Assembly (NCBI RefSeq): GCF_018130615.1
Contig: NZ_JAFCKB010000025.1
Coordinates: 55,436 to 119,435, forward strand
Direction of reading: 5' to 3'
DNA: 64,000 nucleotides
Source of the DNA: Bradyrhizobium manausense
GTDB taxonomy: Bacteria; Pseudomonadota; Alphaproteobacteria; Rhizobiales; Xanthobacteraceae
Below, piece after piece: positions 1-7,669 of this stretch. The notes beneath the pieces were generated by a model. That model saw nothing but the letters and a program-made list of their open reading frames with translations. It ran no database searches and had not been told where the DNA came from. The translations under genes and the position numbers were made by a program. Numbering within the stretch: the stretch's first letter is position 1; each line of letters opens with the position of its first letter.

Positions 1-1351
1 CCTGGCCGAGATCGGCCGCCGACTTGGCGTCGCCGAGCAATTTGATGGCGCGGGTGCCATAGGCGCGCGCGAGGCGTCGCGCATGCTCATGGCTCAGGAA
101 GGGATAGCCGCGCTGGAGCTCGGCGATCAGGCCGTCGACGGCCGACACGTCCATGTCGCCACCGGGCAGCGGCCATTTGCCGGTCCAGCCTTCGCGCGCT
201 TTCGCACTGCGAAGGTAGGGCGCGAGCCGCTCCAGCGCCTCTTCGGCGAGGCGGCGATAGGTCGTGATCTTGCCGCCATAGATCGAGAGCAGAGGCACGC
301 CGCCCGGCGTGTCGAGCTCGAACACATAATCGCGGGTCGCAGCCTTGGCCTCGCTGGCGCCGTCGTCATAGAGCGGCCGCACGCCGGAATAGGTCCAGAC
401 CACGTCCTCCGGCGTCACCGGCTTGGCGAGATATTCGCTTGCGGCTGCGCAGAGATATTGGATCTCCTCCGCCGTCGCCTTCACCTTGGCGGGATCGCCG
501 TCATAGTCGCGGTCGGTGGTGCCGATCAGGGTGAAGTCGTCCTGATAGGGGATGACGAAGATGATGCGGCCGTCGGCGTTCTGGAACATGTAGGCGCGAT
601 CGTGGTCGTAGAGCTTCTTGACCACGATGTGCGAGCCTTGCACCAGGCGCACTTTCGCTTTCGCGTTGACGCCGGCACCGCGCCCGAGCACGTCCTCGAC
701 CCAGGGACCGCCGGCATTGACCAGCGCGCGGGCCTGGATCTGCGAGCGCGCGCCGGTCAGCGTGTCGACCATGCCGACGGTCCAGACGCCGTCGGACTGC
801 TTGATATCCGTCGCGCGGGTGCGGGTGCGGATCTCGGCGCCCTTGTCCGCGGCATCGCGCGCATTGAGCACGACCAGGCGGGCGTCATCGACGAAGCAGT
901 CGGAATATTCGAATGCGCGGGCGTAGCGATTCGGGATCAGCGGCCGGCCGACCTCGTCGCGCCGGAGATCAAGGGAACGCGTCGCCGGCAACAAGTGACG
1001 GCCGCCGATGTGATCGTAAAGGAACAGGCCGAGGCGCAGCAGCCAGGCCGGGCGCAGGCCCGCGTGATGCGGCAAGACGAAACGCAGGGGACGGATGATG
1101 TGGGGCGCGATGCCCCAGAGAATCTCGCGCTCGATCAGCGCTTCGCGGACCAGCCGGAACTCGTAATATTCGAGATAGCGCAGGCCGCCGTGCACCAGCT
1201 TGGTCGACCAGGACGACGTCCCGCTCGCCAGATCGTTCATTTCGCACAGGAAAACAGTGTTGCCGCGGCCCACCGCGTCACGCGCGATGCCGCAACCGTT
1301 AACACCGCCTCCAATGATGGCGAGGTCGAAAATACGCTCCAACAGACGCAT
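1..1351 (-). CDS. glpD: Aerobic glycerol-3-phosphate dehydrogenase, 3' part cut by the window edge
   Basis: FAD-dependent enzyme that oxidises sn-glycerol-3-phosphate to dihydroxyacetone phosphate and hands electrons to the quinone pool at the inner membrane. From the ATG at 1351 the minus strand is open for 450 codons and runs off the left edge, so roughly the last 60 residues of a ~510-residue family are not visible. The N-terminus carries the FAD-binding motif GGGVNG (residues 14-19) and, further on, the conserved GTSSWSTKLVHGGLRYLE segment; a GGKITTYRRLAE stretch typical of the family lies near the cut. A DeoR/GlpR-type repressor gene lies upstream at 2291-3139, and an 11-bp inverted repeat sits 35 bp before this start. 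Identification rests on motifs and is secure; only the end is missing. Confidence 0.93.
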   Translation of the reverse strand, partial: MRLLERIFDLAIIGGGVNGCGIARDAVGRGNTVFLCEMNDLASGTSSWSTKLVHGGLRYLEYYEFRLVREALIEREILWGIAPHIIRPLRFVLPHHAGLRPAWLLRLGLFLYDHIGGRHLLPATRSLDLRRDEVGRPLIPNRYARAFEYSDCFVDDARLVVLNARDAADKGAEIRTRTRATDIKQSDGVWTVGMVDTLTGARSQIQARALVNAGGPWVEDVLGRGAGVNAKAKVRLVQGSHIVVKKLYDHDRAYMFQNADGRIIFVIPYQDDFTLIGTTDRDYDGDPAKVKATAEEIQYLCAAASEYLAKPVTPEDVVWTYSGVRPLYDDGASEAKAATRDYVFELDTPGGVPLLSIYGGKITTYRRLAEEALERLAPYLRSAKAREGWTGKWPLPGGDMDVSAVDGLIAELQRGYPFLSHEHARRLARAYGTRAIKLLGDAKSAADLGQ

Positions 1352-1385
1352 CCCCCGTGCGACCGCTCGTTCAATCGAGCGGCTA

Positions 1386-1422
1386 CTTTCGTTTTTGATT
1401 AGATCACACCGAAAAACGAAAG
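1386..1422. promoter_or_regulatory. Inverted repeat in front of glpD, candidate GlpR operator
   Basis: Perfect 11-bp arms CTTTCGTTTTT (1386-1396) and AAAAACGAAAG (1412-1422) separated by 15 bp, 35 bp upstream of the glpD ATG. A further GACGAAAG lies at 1427-1434. Repeated TTTCG half-sites are the sort of target DeoR-family repressors use. Assignment to the nearby GlpR-like protein is inference. Confidence 0.55.
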
Positions 1423-1542
1423 CAAGACGAAAGAGAGGGGAAGAGAAGTGAAAATGGAACTTTTTGTTGGGCAGTTCGCCCTCGAAATGGGCGTCTGAAA
1501 TGATGATCTGGGGCGCAGCGGCACGCTTGAATAGTCACCTTC

Positions 1543-1554
1543 ACTATATATAGT
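1543..1554. promoter_or_regulatory. 12-bp palindrome upstream of the toxin-antitoxin pair
   Basis: ACTATATATAGT is a perfect 12-bp palindrome 28 bp before the antitoxin ATG (1583). It is embedded in an AT-rich stretch with TAGTCA repeated at 1532, 1551 and 1560. Toxin-antitoxin operons are normally autorepressed at such palindromes, so this is a likely operator overlapping the promoter. Confidence 0.5.
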
Positions 1555-1582
1555 CACAATAGTCATATTGGTTCTATTCGGC

Positions 1583-1864
1583 ATGACAGACCGTAGCAGT
1601 GCTCCCGATTCGCCACCGACCGACACTTGGACACTCGCCAAGGCCAAGGCACGCCTGTCCGAGGTGGTCGACCGCGCCCAAACCGGTCCACAGATCATCA
1701 CCCGTCACGGCAGGCCCAACGCCGTGGTCATTTCCGCCGAAGAATGGGCGCGAAAGACCACGCGCAAAGGGACGCTCGCCGAATTCCTGCTGGCTTCACC
1801 GCTGCGCGGTGCGGACCTCGAGCTTGAGCGCGTGCAAGACGAACCGCGCGACGAGACGCCGTGA
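1583..1864 (+). CDS. Phd/YefM-type antitoxin
   Basis: DNA-binding antitoxin of a type II system: the N-terminal part binds the operator and the C-terminal tail wraps and neutralises the toxin. The 93-residue product has the family signature in its first half: a TWTLAKAKARLSEVVDRAQ helix pair, then GPQIITRHGRPNAVVISAEEW. The acidic, flexible C-terminus (DLELERVQDEPRDETP) fits the toxin-binding segment. A TTG start at 1568 is possible but adds only five residues; the ATG at 1583 matches the family start better. Its stop overlaps the toxin start by four bases (GTGA), the usual translational coupling of such pairs. Substrate RNA and partner specificity cannot be told from the antitoxin. Confidence 0.9.
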   Translation: MTDRSSAPDSPPTDTWTLAKAKARLSEVVDRAQTGPQIITRHGRPNAVVISAEEWARKTTRKGTLAEFLLASPLRGADLELERVQDEPRDETP

Positions 1865-2286
1865 ACCTGCTCCTTGACACCAATGTGCTGTCGGAGGTTC
1901 GGCGGCCAGCGCCTTCTCCAAAAATCATGGCCTGGCTTGACACGGTCGATGAGGATCGCGCGTTCATTAGCGTTGCCTCAATTGCCGAACTTCGCCGCGG
2001 CATCGCACTACTAGATGATAGCCGCCGGCGCGCGGCGCTGACCGCCTGGCTCGCCCATGATTTGCCGGCTCGGTTTGCAGGGCGCATCCTGCCGATCGAC
2101 CATGCGGTCGCCGAGCGCTGGGGCGATCTGATGGCGCAGAGCCGCCGCAGCGGCGTTGCATTGTCCGTGATGGACGGCTTCTTCGCGGCGACCGCTCTCG
2201 TCCAAAATCTCACGCTCGTGACGCGCAACATGAAGGATTTTGCGGCCTTTGGCGTTCCCCTGCTCAACCCATGGAACGCCACCTGA
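1861..2286 (+). CDS. vapC: PIN-domain ribonuclease toxin, VapC/FitB type
   Basis: Toxin half of the pair: a small Mg2+-dependent RNase that stops growth by cutting a specific RNA, often tRNA, when the antitoxin is degraded. The 141-residue protein is full length for a PIN domain and keeps the acidic metal-binding set: D6 in LLDTNVLSE, E43 in IAELRRG, D105 in SVMDGFFAAT, with N123/D126 near the end. The LLDTNVLSEVRRP start and IAELRRGI motif match the FitB-like branch. Start is GTG at 1861, overlapping the antitoxin stop. It converges on the repressor gene at 2291 with only four bases between them, so the pair is wedged into the glp region. All catalytic residues are intact, so it is probably active. 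Confidence 0.9.
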   Translation: MNLLLDTNVLSEVRRPAPSPKIMAWLDTVDEDRAFISVASIAELRRGIALLDDSRRRAALTAWLAHDLPARFAGRILPIDHAVAERWGDLMAQSRRSGVALSVMDGFFAATALVQNLTLVTRNMKDFAAFGVPLLNPWNAT

Positions 2287-2290
2287 GACG

Positions 2291-3139
2291 CTAGCGCAGC
2301 CGCACCACCGGCGCTGCTTCTGGCGCGGCATCCTGCGCATCGGCCTGGGTTTCGTCGATATCCCCCGCCCCCTTCGGCATCGCCGCCATCACCTCGATGC
2401 CCTTGCTATGGCAGATGGTGGCGAGGCGCTCGGGCAGTTCCTGATCGGTGACGAAGGTCTGGATCTGGCTGATATGGGCGATGCGAACCGGCGCGCTGCG
2501 GCGAAGTTTCGTGGAATCGGCCACCAGCATGACGCTGCGGGCATTGGCGATGATGGCCTGCGCCACCTGCACCTCGCGATAGTCGAAGTCGAGCAGCGCG
2601 CCCTCCTCGTCGATCGCGGAGGCGCCGATGATGGCGTAGTCGACCTTGAACTGGCCAATCAGCTGCGTTGCGGTCGAGCCGACCACGGCGCCGTCGGCGC
2701 GCCGCACCGTGCCGCCGGCGACCACCACCTCGATCCGGGGATGGCGGTAGAGCAGCATGGCGACGTTGAGATTGTTGGTGATGACGAGCAGGTCCTCATG
2801 CGAAGTCAGCGCGCTCGCCACCTCCTCCGTCGTCGTGCCGATGTTGATGAAAAGCGAGCAGCCGTTCGGGATCAACGAGGCTGCGGCCGCGCCAATCGCC
2901 TTCTTCTCGTCGGCGGCGACGAAGCGGCGCGCCTCGTAGGCGAGATTTTCGACGCCGGAAGCGATGATGGCGCCGCCATGGACGCGGGTCAGCGACCGGC
3001 GCTCGCAGAGATCATTGAGGTCCTTGCGGATGGTCTGCGCCGAGACTTCGAAGCGGCGCGCCAGCTCCTCGACCATGACGCGGCCGGAGGCGCGGGCGAT
3101 GTTGAGAATTTCGGCTTGGCGATGGGTCAATCCGGTCAC
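2291..3139 (-). CDS. glpR: DeoR/GlpR-family transcriptional repressor
   Basis: Sugar-phosphate-responsive repressor of the DeoR family. Residues 1-60 are the winged helix-turn-helix (RQAEILNIARASGRVMVEELARRF then VSAQTIRKDLNDLCERRSL and RVHGGA, the family's DNA-recognition and wing signature). The rest is the DeoR C-terminal sensor fold related to ribose-5-phosphate isomerase, with NIGTTTEEVA near residue 100 as phosphate-binding loop. 282 residues, slightly longer than the usual ~255 because of an Ala/Asp-rich C-terminal tail. Position close to glpD, with TTTCG repeats in front of glpD, supports glycerol-3-phosphate control, but other sugar phosphates are possible and the symbol is provisional. 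It is co-directional with the HAD phosphatase upstream (90-bp gap). Confidence 0.8.
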   Translation of the reverse strand: MTGLTHRQAEILNIARASGRVMVEELARRFEVSAQTIRKDLNDLCERRSLTRVHGGAIIASGVENLAYEARRFVAADEKKAIGAAAASLIPNGCSLFINIGTTTEEVASALTSHEDLLVITNNLNVAMLLYRHPRIEVVVAGGTVRRADGAVVGSTATQLIGQFKVDYAIIGASAIDEEGALLDFDYREVQVAQAIIANARSVMLVADSTKLRRSAPVRIAHISQIQTFVTDQELPERLATICHSKGIEVMAAMPKGAGDIDETQADAQDAAPEAAPVVRLR

Positions 3140-3229
3140 GGCAATGGCCTCAAATCAGAATGGTGCATGGTGCGGCGGTTCGGGCGCGCGGTCAATGCGC
3201 GCGCCGATCACGGTTAATGGATCAAACCT

Positions 3230-3904
3230 TCACCACGCCATCGCGCACGCGAGCCGCGCGAGCAGCGCGGGATCGTCGAAAGCGCTCGCGGAGGCGACCG
3301 CGCCTGATCCAATAAGGTCAGCGTCGCTGAGGCTGGTCCGGATGCCGATGGTCGGAATACCGGCAGCGGTGGCCGACTGCACCCCGGAGCGTGAATCCTC
3401 GAACGCGATCGAGGCGGCCGCGCTGGCGCCGACGAAGCGCAAGCCCTCCTGGTATGGCAGCGGATGCGGCTTGCCATGCGGCAGTTCGTCGCCGATGACA
3501 AGGGCCTTGAAGCGATGCGTGATGCCGAGGCCGGACAACAGCAGCTCGGCGTTGAGACGCGGCGCGTTGGTGACGGCGACCATGGGAATGCCGACGCCAT
3601 CCGCCCGGTCGAGCAGTGCCATCAGGCCAGGCAGCGGCTCGATCTGCCCCGAGACCAGCGTCCGGAACACTTCTTCTTTCTCGCCAAGAATCGCAGCGCG
3701 CCGCTCCAGCGTTTCGTCGGGCAGAAAGCGCTCGCCGATCGACACATTGGCAAAACCCTGCAGGTCCCTTGAGAAGCGCGCGTGGTCGAAGACATGGCCG
3801 CGGGGACCGAGCACCTGGTTGAACGCTTTCAGATGCAACGGGTCGGTATTGGCAAGCGTGCCGTCGATATCGAACAGCAATGCCCTGCCGAGAGTCTCGA
3901 TCAT
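3230..3904 (-). CDS. HAD-superfamily phosphatase/phosphomutase (Gph or beta-PGM-like)
   Basis: Mg2+-dependent phosphohydrolase of HAD subfamily I, acting on a small phosphorylated metabolite. Motif I is DIDGT near residue 12 (nucleophile and acid aspartates), motif II the Thr of AVTNAPRLN, motif III the Lys of HGKPHPLPY, and motif IV FEDSRSG. The helical cap between residues ~20 and 85 is the type found in phosphoglycolate phosphatase and beta-phosphoglucomutase. 224 residues is normal length. It precedes the repressor gene on the same strand, so a role in clearing or sensing a sugar phosphate linked to glycerol metabolism is plausible, but the substrate cannot be read from sequence. Confidence 0.82.
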   Translation of the reverse strand: MIETLGRALLFDIDGTLANTDPLHLKAFNQVLGPRGHVFDHARFSRDLQGFANVSIGERFLPDETLERRAAILGEKEEVFRTLVSGQIEPLPGLMALLDRADGVGIPMVAVTNAPRLNAELLLSGLGITHRFKALVIGDELPHGKPHPLPYQEGLRFVGASAAASIAFEDSRSGVQSATAAGIPTIGIRTSLSDADLIGSGAVASASAFDDPALLARLACAMAW

Positions 3905-4058
3905 GTCCGTACTTTCCCAAATGCGCGATGCATCGATGCGGAAGACGTATCAATACAGCCCCGCGCGCGCAATGACGCACGCACATGACGGCTACGCGCC
4001 ACTCGACAAAGTCGCGCGCGGCTGCAACACTCCGTACAAGATCAAAAAGGAGGAAACG

Positions 4059-4511
4059 ATGACGATCAATCGACGCGATCTGGCTCTCTCAACCTTCGCT
4101 ATTTCCGCGCTTGCGCTCGCAACACCGGCGCTTGCCGTTTCGGCGGAGGAAGACACCGTGGCGAAGAAGGTCGAAGCCTTCCGCCTCGCCCAGATCGCGG
4201 CCGATCCCAAGGCGCTCGGCGCGCTGTGCTGGGACGACCTGAGCTACAGTCATTCCAGCGGCAAGGTCGAGGACAAGGCGACCTTCGTCACCAACGCCAC
4301 CGACGGCAAATCAAAATTCCTGTCGATCGAATACAAGGATCCGACCATCAAGGTCGTCGGCCCGGCCGCGATCGTACGCTTCCACTGGATCGCGGAACAG
4401 GAGATGGCGGCCGATGGGAAAAAAGTGCCGACCAACCTTCACATCCTGATGAACTGGCAGAAGCAGGGCGACGAGTGGAAGCTGTTGTCGCGGGCCGCAA
4501 CGAAGTTGTGA
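4059..4511 (+). CDS. Exported NTF2-like (SnoaL/DUF4440 type) protein
   Basis: 150-residue exported protein with a single NTF2-like cone fold. The first ~30 residues form a twin-arginine type signal (NRRDLALS followed by a hydrophobic run ending ATPALA), so it is probably exported folded via Tat. The mature part has the DUF4440 pattern: VEAFRLAQIAADPKALGALCWDDLSYSHSSG, then the IEYKDPTIKVVG and IHW strands and a C-terminal NWQKQGDEWKLLSRA strand. Such proteins include ketosteroid-isomerase-like enzymes and binding proteins; no catalytic residues can be assigned with confidence. The start is fixed by a strong AAGGAGG ribosome site at 4047-4053, 5 bases before the ATG. It stands alone, followed by a palindromic repeat. 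Confidence 0.8.
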   Translation: MTINRRDLALSTFAISALALATPALAVSAEEDTVAKKVEAFRLAQIAADPKALGALCWDDLSYSHSSGKVEDKATFVTNATDGKSKFLSIEYKDPTIKVVGPAAIVRFHWIAEQEMAADGKKVPTNLHILMNWQKQGDEWKLLSRAATKL

Positions 4512-4520
4512 TGACGACGC

Positions 4521-4674
4521 TTACCCTCTCTCCTTGTGGGAGAGGGTGGCTCGCCGCGCAGCGGCGAGACGGGTGAGGGATATCTATCCTCGCGAACGAT
4601 CTGCAGTTGGAGAGATACCCCTCACCCGGCGCTTCGCGCCACCTTCTCCCACAAGGGGAGAAGAGAAAGTGCAG
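4521..4674. repeat. Intergenic palindromic repeat, family A copy 1
   Basis: About 150 bp whose ends are mutually complementary (CTCTCCTTGTGGGAGAGGG on the left, CTTCTCCCACAAGGGGAG on the right) with a second inner pair GGGTGAGGG/CCCTCACCC. Two further diverged copies lie at 49601-49747 and 56841-56986. It can fold into one long cruciform or transcript hairpin and may serve as terminator for 4059-4511. Confidence 0.8.
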
Positions 4675-4739
4675 CGGGATCAAGGGCTGCAAAATTTTCC
4701 GACCGCGCGTTGCGCACCCCGGAACGACGCGAGCGGCGC

Positions 4740-4931
4740 TTACGCCGCCTCCCTCACGTCGCCATTCACCAGCTTGCGCGCAGCGCGCTCGGCTTCGCGG
4801 GCGTTGCGGAAGAGTTGGCCTTCGAGGCGATTGAATTGGTGAGACGAGGCGAAGAAGCAGTAGCCGCCATGACCGCGAACGACGATGCCCGCGGTCTCCG
4901 AGTTCACTTCGATAATGTAGCTGTCCGGCAT
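4740..4931 (-). CDS. Small stress-promoter protein, unknown function
   Basis: 63-residue cytoplasmic protein of unknown function starting at the ATG at 4931. It has a compact N-terminal beta-like part (SYIIEVNSETAGIVVRGHGGYCFFAS) followed by a helical, charged C-terminus (EGQLFRNAREAERAARKLVNG). No signal peptide or membrane segment. The main support for its reality is the promoter: on the minus strand GGAAC-N16-CGTT ends 29 bp before the start, an exact match to the EcfG general-stress sigma factor consensus of alphaproteobacteria. Small proteins of this look are common in Bradyrhizobium genomes; I do not recognise a named family. Confidence 0.72.
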   Translation of the reverse strand: MPDSYIIEVNSETAGIVVRGHGGYCFFASSHQFNRLEGQLFRNAREAERAARKLVNGDVREAA

Positions 4932-4960
4932 GACCCGTGGATTCCTCAGTGCGGGCAAAT

Positions 4961-4985
4961 AACGGCATGTCTGCCCAAAGGTTCC
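4961..4985 (-). promoter_or_regulatory. EcfG-type (general stress) promoter
   Basis: Minus strand reads GGAAC (4985-4981), 16 bases, CGTT (4964-4961), exactly the EcfG -35/-10 consensus and spacing. The transcript would start roughly 20 bp before the ATG at 4931. Confidence 0.75.
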
Positions 4986-5152
4986 AAGGGCAAATCAACC
5001 GGTTTCCACCCCGAATCGACGGGGTATTCAGTACGATGAGACCTCATCCGTTTTATGACTGGTTGTTGGCGAAGGCGCGACGCGTTGACTCAGTCGCGCC
5101 GCGTTTGGCGCGCTGCAACTCTTCGTGAGATGGGACAGAGCGCCGCGCGCGA

Positions 5153-5563
5153 CTACGTCGCGATGGGTGTTTCGGTCGAGCGCACTTCCTGCGGGCGGCC
5201 GTGCTCGTCGATCGAGACGTAGGTAAAATTGCCATCGGTGACGAGGAACGGATGCTCCTCTCCGCGCCGCAGCGCCCAGGCTTCCAGATGCACCGTCATC
5301 GAGGTGCGGCCGACGCGAACGAGATTGGCGTACACGGAGACGAGATCGCCGACATAGACCGCCTTGCGAAAATTCATCGCCTCGATCGCAACCGTGACCG
5401 TGCGTGATTTCGCGACCTTCGAGGCGAACACGCCGCCGCCGACGTCCATCTGGCTGAGCAGCCAACCGCCAAAGATGTCGCCATTTGCGTTGGTGTCGGC
5501 GGGCATCGCCAGCGTGCGGATGCAGAGATCGCCGCGCGGCGCGGAGTCGGACTTCTCGGTCAT
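5153..5563 (-). CDS. Acyl-CoA thioesterase, YciA/hotdog type
   Basis: Hotdog-fold thioesterase that hydrolyses acyl-CoA to free acid and CoA. The 136-residue protein has the family pattern PADTNANGDIFGGWLLSQMDVGG near residues 20-42, where the Asp/Gly segment forms the active site at the dimer interface, followed by VAIEAMNFRKAVYVGDLVSVYANLVRVGRTS. Start at ATG 5563, because upstream in-frame ATGs lie inside fadJ. It begins only seven bases after the fadJ stop, making it the last gene of the fadE-fadA-fadJ operon. In that setting it probably recycles CoA or removes overlong or unusual acyl-CoA intermediates. Confidence 0.88.
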   Translation of the reverse strand: MTEKSDSAPRGDLCIRTLAMPADTNANGDIFGGWLLSQMDVGGGVFASKVAKSRTVTVAIEAMNFRKAVYVGDLVSVYANLVRVGRTSMTVHLEAWALRRGEEHPFLVTDGNFTYVSIDEHGRPQEVRSTETPIAT

Positions 5564-5570
5564 GTGGCTC

Positions 5571-7667
5571 TCACTTGAAATTGTCCCAGCCCGGGTCGGG
5601 CGCGAAGCGTTCGCCGAATCGCTCGGCCAGCGCCCGCAAGGTGGATACGACATTCTCCACGCCGCGTGTGCGCGCATAGTTCAGCGGACCCCCGCGGAAC
5701 GGTGCATAGCCCGTGCCAAAGATCATGGCGCCGTCGACCGCATCGGGATCCTCAACGATGCCTTCGCGCAGGCACGCGACGCAGACATTGGACATCGGCA
5801 GCACCAGGCGATCGATCATCTGGTCGGTGACGCGCGGCCCGGTCTCGGGAAGTTGTGCCTTCTCCGCCTTGCCGTCCTTCCAGGCATAGAAACCCTTGCC
5901 GGTCTTGCGGCCAAGCTCGCCCTTGGCGACCTTCTCGCGCAGCCAGGCCGGCGTCGGCGGCAGCAGATCGCCGAATTTGGTGCGCAGCATGTCGCCGACA
6001 TCGAGACAGATGTCGAGCCCGACCTGGTCGGCCAGCTCGATCGGCCCCATCGGCATGCCGAATTGTTCGGCCGCGGCGTCGATCAGACGCTGGTCGGTCT
6101 TCTCGTCCAGCATCACCATTGCTTCCAGCATGTAGGGCGTCAGCACGCGGTTGACGAGGAAGCCGGGCGAGCTTTTCACGGACAATGGCAAACGGTCGAT
6201 TGCGCCGACAAAGGCGAGGGCCTCTTTCAGTACCTGCGCATCATTGCCGTCATGGCTGACGACCTCGACCAGCTGAAGCCGCGATACCGGATTGAAGAAA
6301 TGCAGGCTGACCAGCCGCTCCGGCCGCGCCAGCGTGGTGCGCAGATCCTGCAGCGGAATGCTCGACGTGTTGGTCGCAAGGATCGCGCCCGGCTTCATCC
6401 TGGGCTCGAGGCCAGCATAGACCTTCTGCTTGAGCTCAAGCTTTTCCGGCACCGCCTCGATGATGAGATCGGCGTTGCGGACCCCCTCGCCGTCCAGGTC
6501 CGGGATCAGGCGATCGAGCGCGTCGCGCACCTCGGTCGGCTTGCGGATGATTTTTCCATAGAGCTCGGCCGCGCGCTTCACCGCGCCTGCGATCGGCTCC
6601 GCCTTCATGTCGGCAAGCGAGACGCGCAGCCCCTGCCCGGCTACCCAAGCCGCGATGTCGCCGCCCATGGCGCCGGCGCCGATGACATGCACCTGCTTGA
6701 CGTTGTTGCCGGCGCCTGCCGCCTTCTTCATCTGCTCGCGCAGGAAGAACACGCGGATCAGATTCTGCGCGGTCGGCGTCACCATCAATCTTGCGAACGA
6801 GGCCTGCTCCGCCTTGAGCATCGCCGCCTTGCTGCCGCCATGCGCCTCCCAGAGATCGATCAGCGCGTAGGGGGCGGGATAATGCTCGCGGGGCGCAGCC
6901 TTCGCCGCCTCTGAGCGCATGCGCTTGGCAAGCAACCCGCGTACCGGGCCGAGATTGGCCGCGCGCGTCAGGAAGCCTGGACGTGCTCGCTTCAGCCGGC
7001 CGAACAGCGCGTCCTTGACGGCGGCCTGGACGTGGCGCTCCTGCGTCACGCTATCGACGAGGCCGAGCGCTTTGGCGCGGCGCGCATCGATGGTGCGCCC
7101 GGTCAGCATCAGCGCCATCGACTGGGTCGGATTGACCAGCGCGGTGAAGCGTGCAGTGCCGCCGAGGCCGGGATGCAGACCCAGCATCACCTCCGGAAAG
7201 CCGAAGCGCGTGCCGTCGATGGCGATGCGCGACTGGCAGGCGAGCGCAACCTCGAGCCCGCCGCCGAGGCAGAAGCCGTGGATGACCGCGACCGTCGGCA
7301 GCTTCAGCGCTTCCAGATGATCGACCACCGCATGCGCGGCTCGGATGCGGGTTTCCACCATCTCGGGATCGCTGGCGCCGCGGAATTCGTTGACGTCGGC
7401 GCCGGCAATGAAGCCGGACAATTTTGCCGAGCGGATCACGAGGCCGGCCGGGCGCTCGGTCTCGATCGCCGCGAGCACGGCGTCGAACTCCTCCATCACG
7501 TCGGAGGACAGCGTGTTGGCGCTCACGTCCGCGCGGTCGAACAGCAGCCAGGCAACGCCGTCGGCATCACGCGTCAACTTGAAGTGCTTGTAAGGGCTGT
7601 CGGTTGCGGGCTGCGGCCCCAGCGTGAGGACGCGGTCGCCGAGCGCGGTCATGATCTTCGAGTCCAT
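5571..7667 (-). CDS. fadJ: Bifunctional enoyl-CoA hydratase / 3-hydroxyacyl-CoA dehydrogenase
   Basis: Multifunctional alpha subunit of beta-oxidation: hydrates 2-enoyl-CoA and oxidises the resulting 3-hydroxyacyl-CoA with NAD+. The 698-residue protein has an N-terminal crotonase domain (residues ~15-200; HGFCLGGGLEVALACQSRIA and GFPEVMLGLHPGLGGTAR carry the oxyanion hole and catalytic Glu) and, from ~310, the dehydrogenase Rossmann domain (VIGAGAMGGDIAAWVAG) with the catalytic His in VSLHFFNPV. Two C-terminal helical domains follow. Start at ATG 7667, two bases after the fadA stop; the longer open frame upstream is inside fadA. fadB is an equally fitting name; the anaerobic/aerobic split does not apply clearly here. 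Confidence 0.93.
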   Translation of the reverse strand: MDSKIMTALGDRVLTLGPQPATDSPYKHFKLTRDADGVAWLLFDRADVSANTLSSDVMEEFDAVLAAIETERPAGLVIRSAKLSGFIAGADVNEFRGASDPEMVETRIRAAHAVVDHLEALKLPTVAVIHGFCLGGGLEVALACQSRIAIDGTRFGFPEVMLGLHPGLGGTARFTALVNPTQSMALMLTGRTIDARRAKALGLVDSVTQERHVQAAVKDALFGRLKRARPGFLTRAANLGPVRGLLAKRMRSEAAKAAPREHYPAPYALIDLWEAHGGSKAAMLKAEQASFARLMVTPTAQNLIRVFFLREQMKKAAGAGNNVKQVHVIGAGAMGGDIAAWVAGQGLRVSLADMKAEPIAGAVKRAAELYGKIIRKPTEVRDALDRLIPDLDGEGVRNADLIIEAVPEKLELKQKVYAGLEPRMKPGAILATNTSSIPLQDLRTTLARPERLVSLHFFNPVSRLQLVEVVSHDGNDAQVLKEALAFVGAIDRLPLSVKSSPGFLVNRVLTPYMLEAMVMLDEKTDQRLIDAAAEQFGMPMGPIELADQVGLDICLDVGDMLRTKFGDLLPPTPAWLREKVAKGELGRKTGKGFYAWKDGKAEKAQLPETGPRVTDQMIDRLVLPMSNVCVACLREGIVEDPDAVDGAMIFGTGYAPFRGGPLNYARTRGVENVVSTLRALAERFGERFAPDPGWDNFK

Positions 7668-7669
7668 GG

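Noticed and set aside
83-1402. Long open frame on the plus strand
   Set aside because: It is antisense to glpD, lacks family motifs and is His/Arg/Ala-rich as expected of a GC-rich shadow.
5364-6914. 516-codon plus-strand open frame
   Set aside because: Antisense to fadJ and the thioesterase; composition (DxHRxDAD repeats) is that of a shadow frame.
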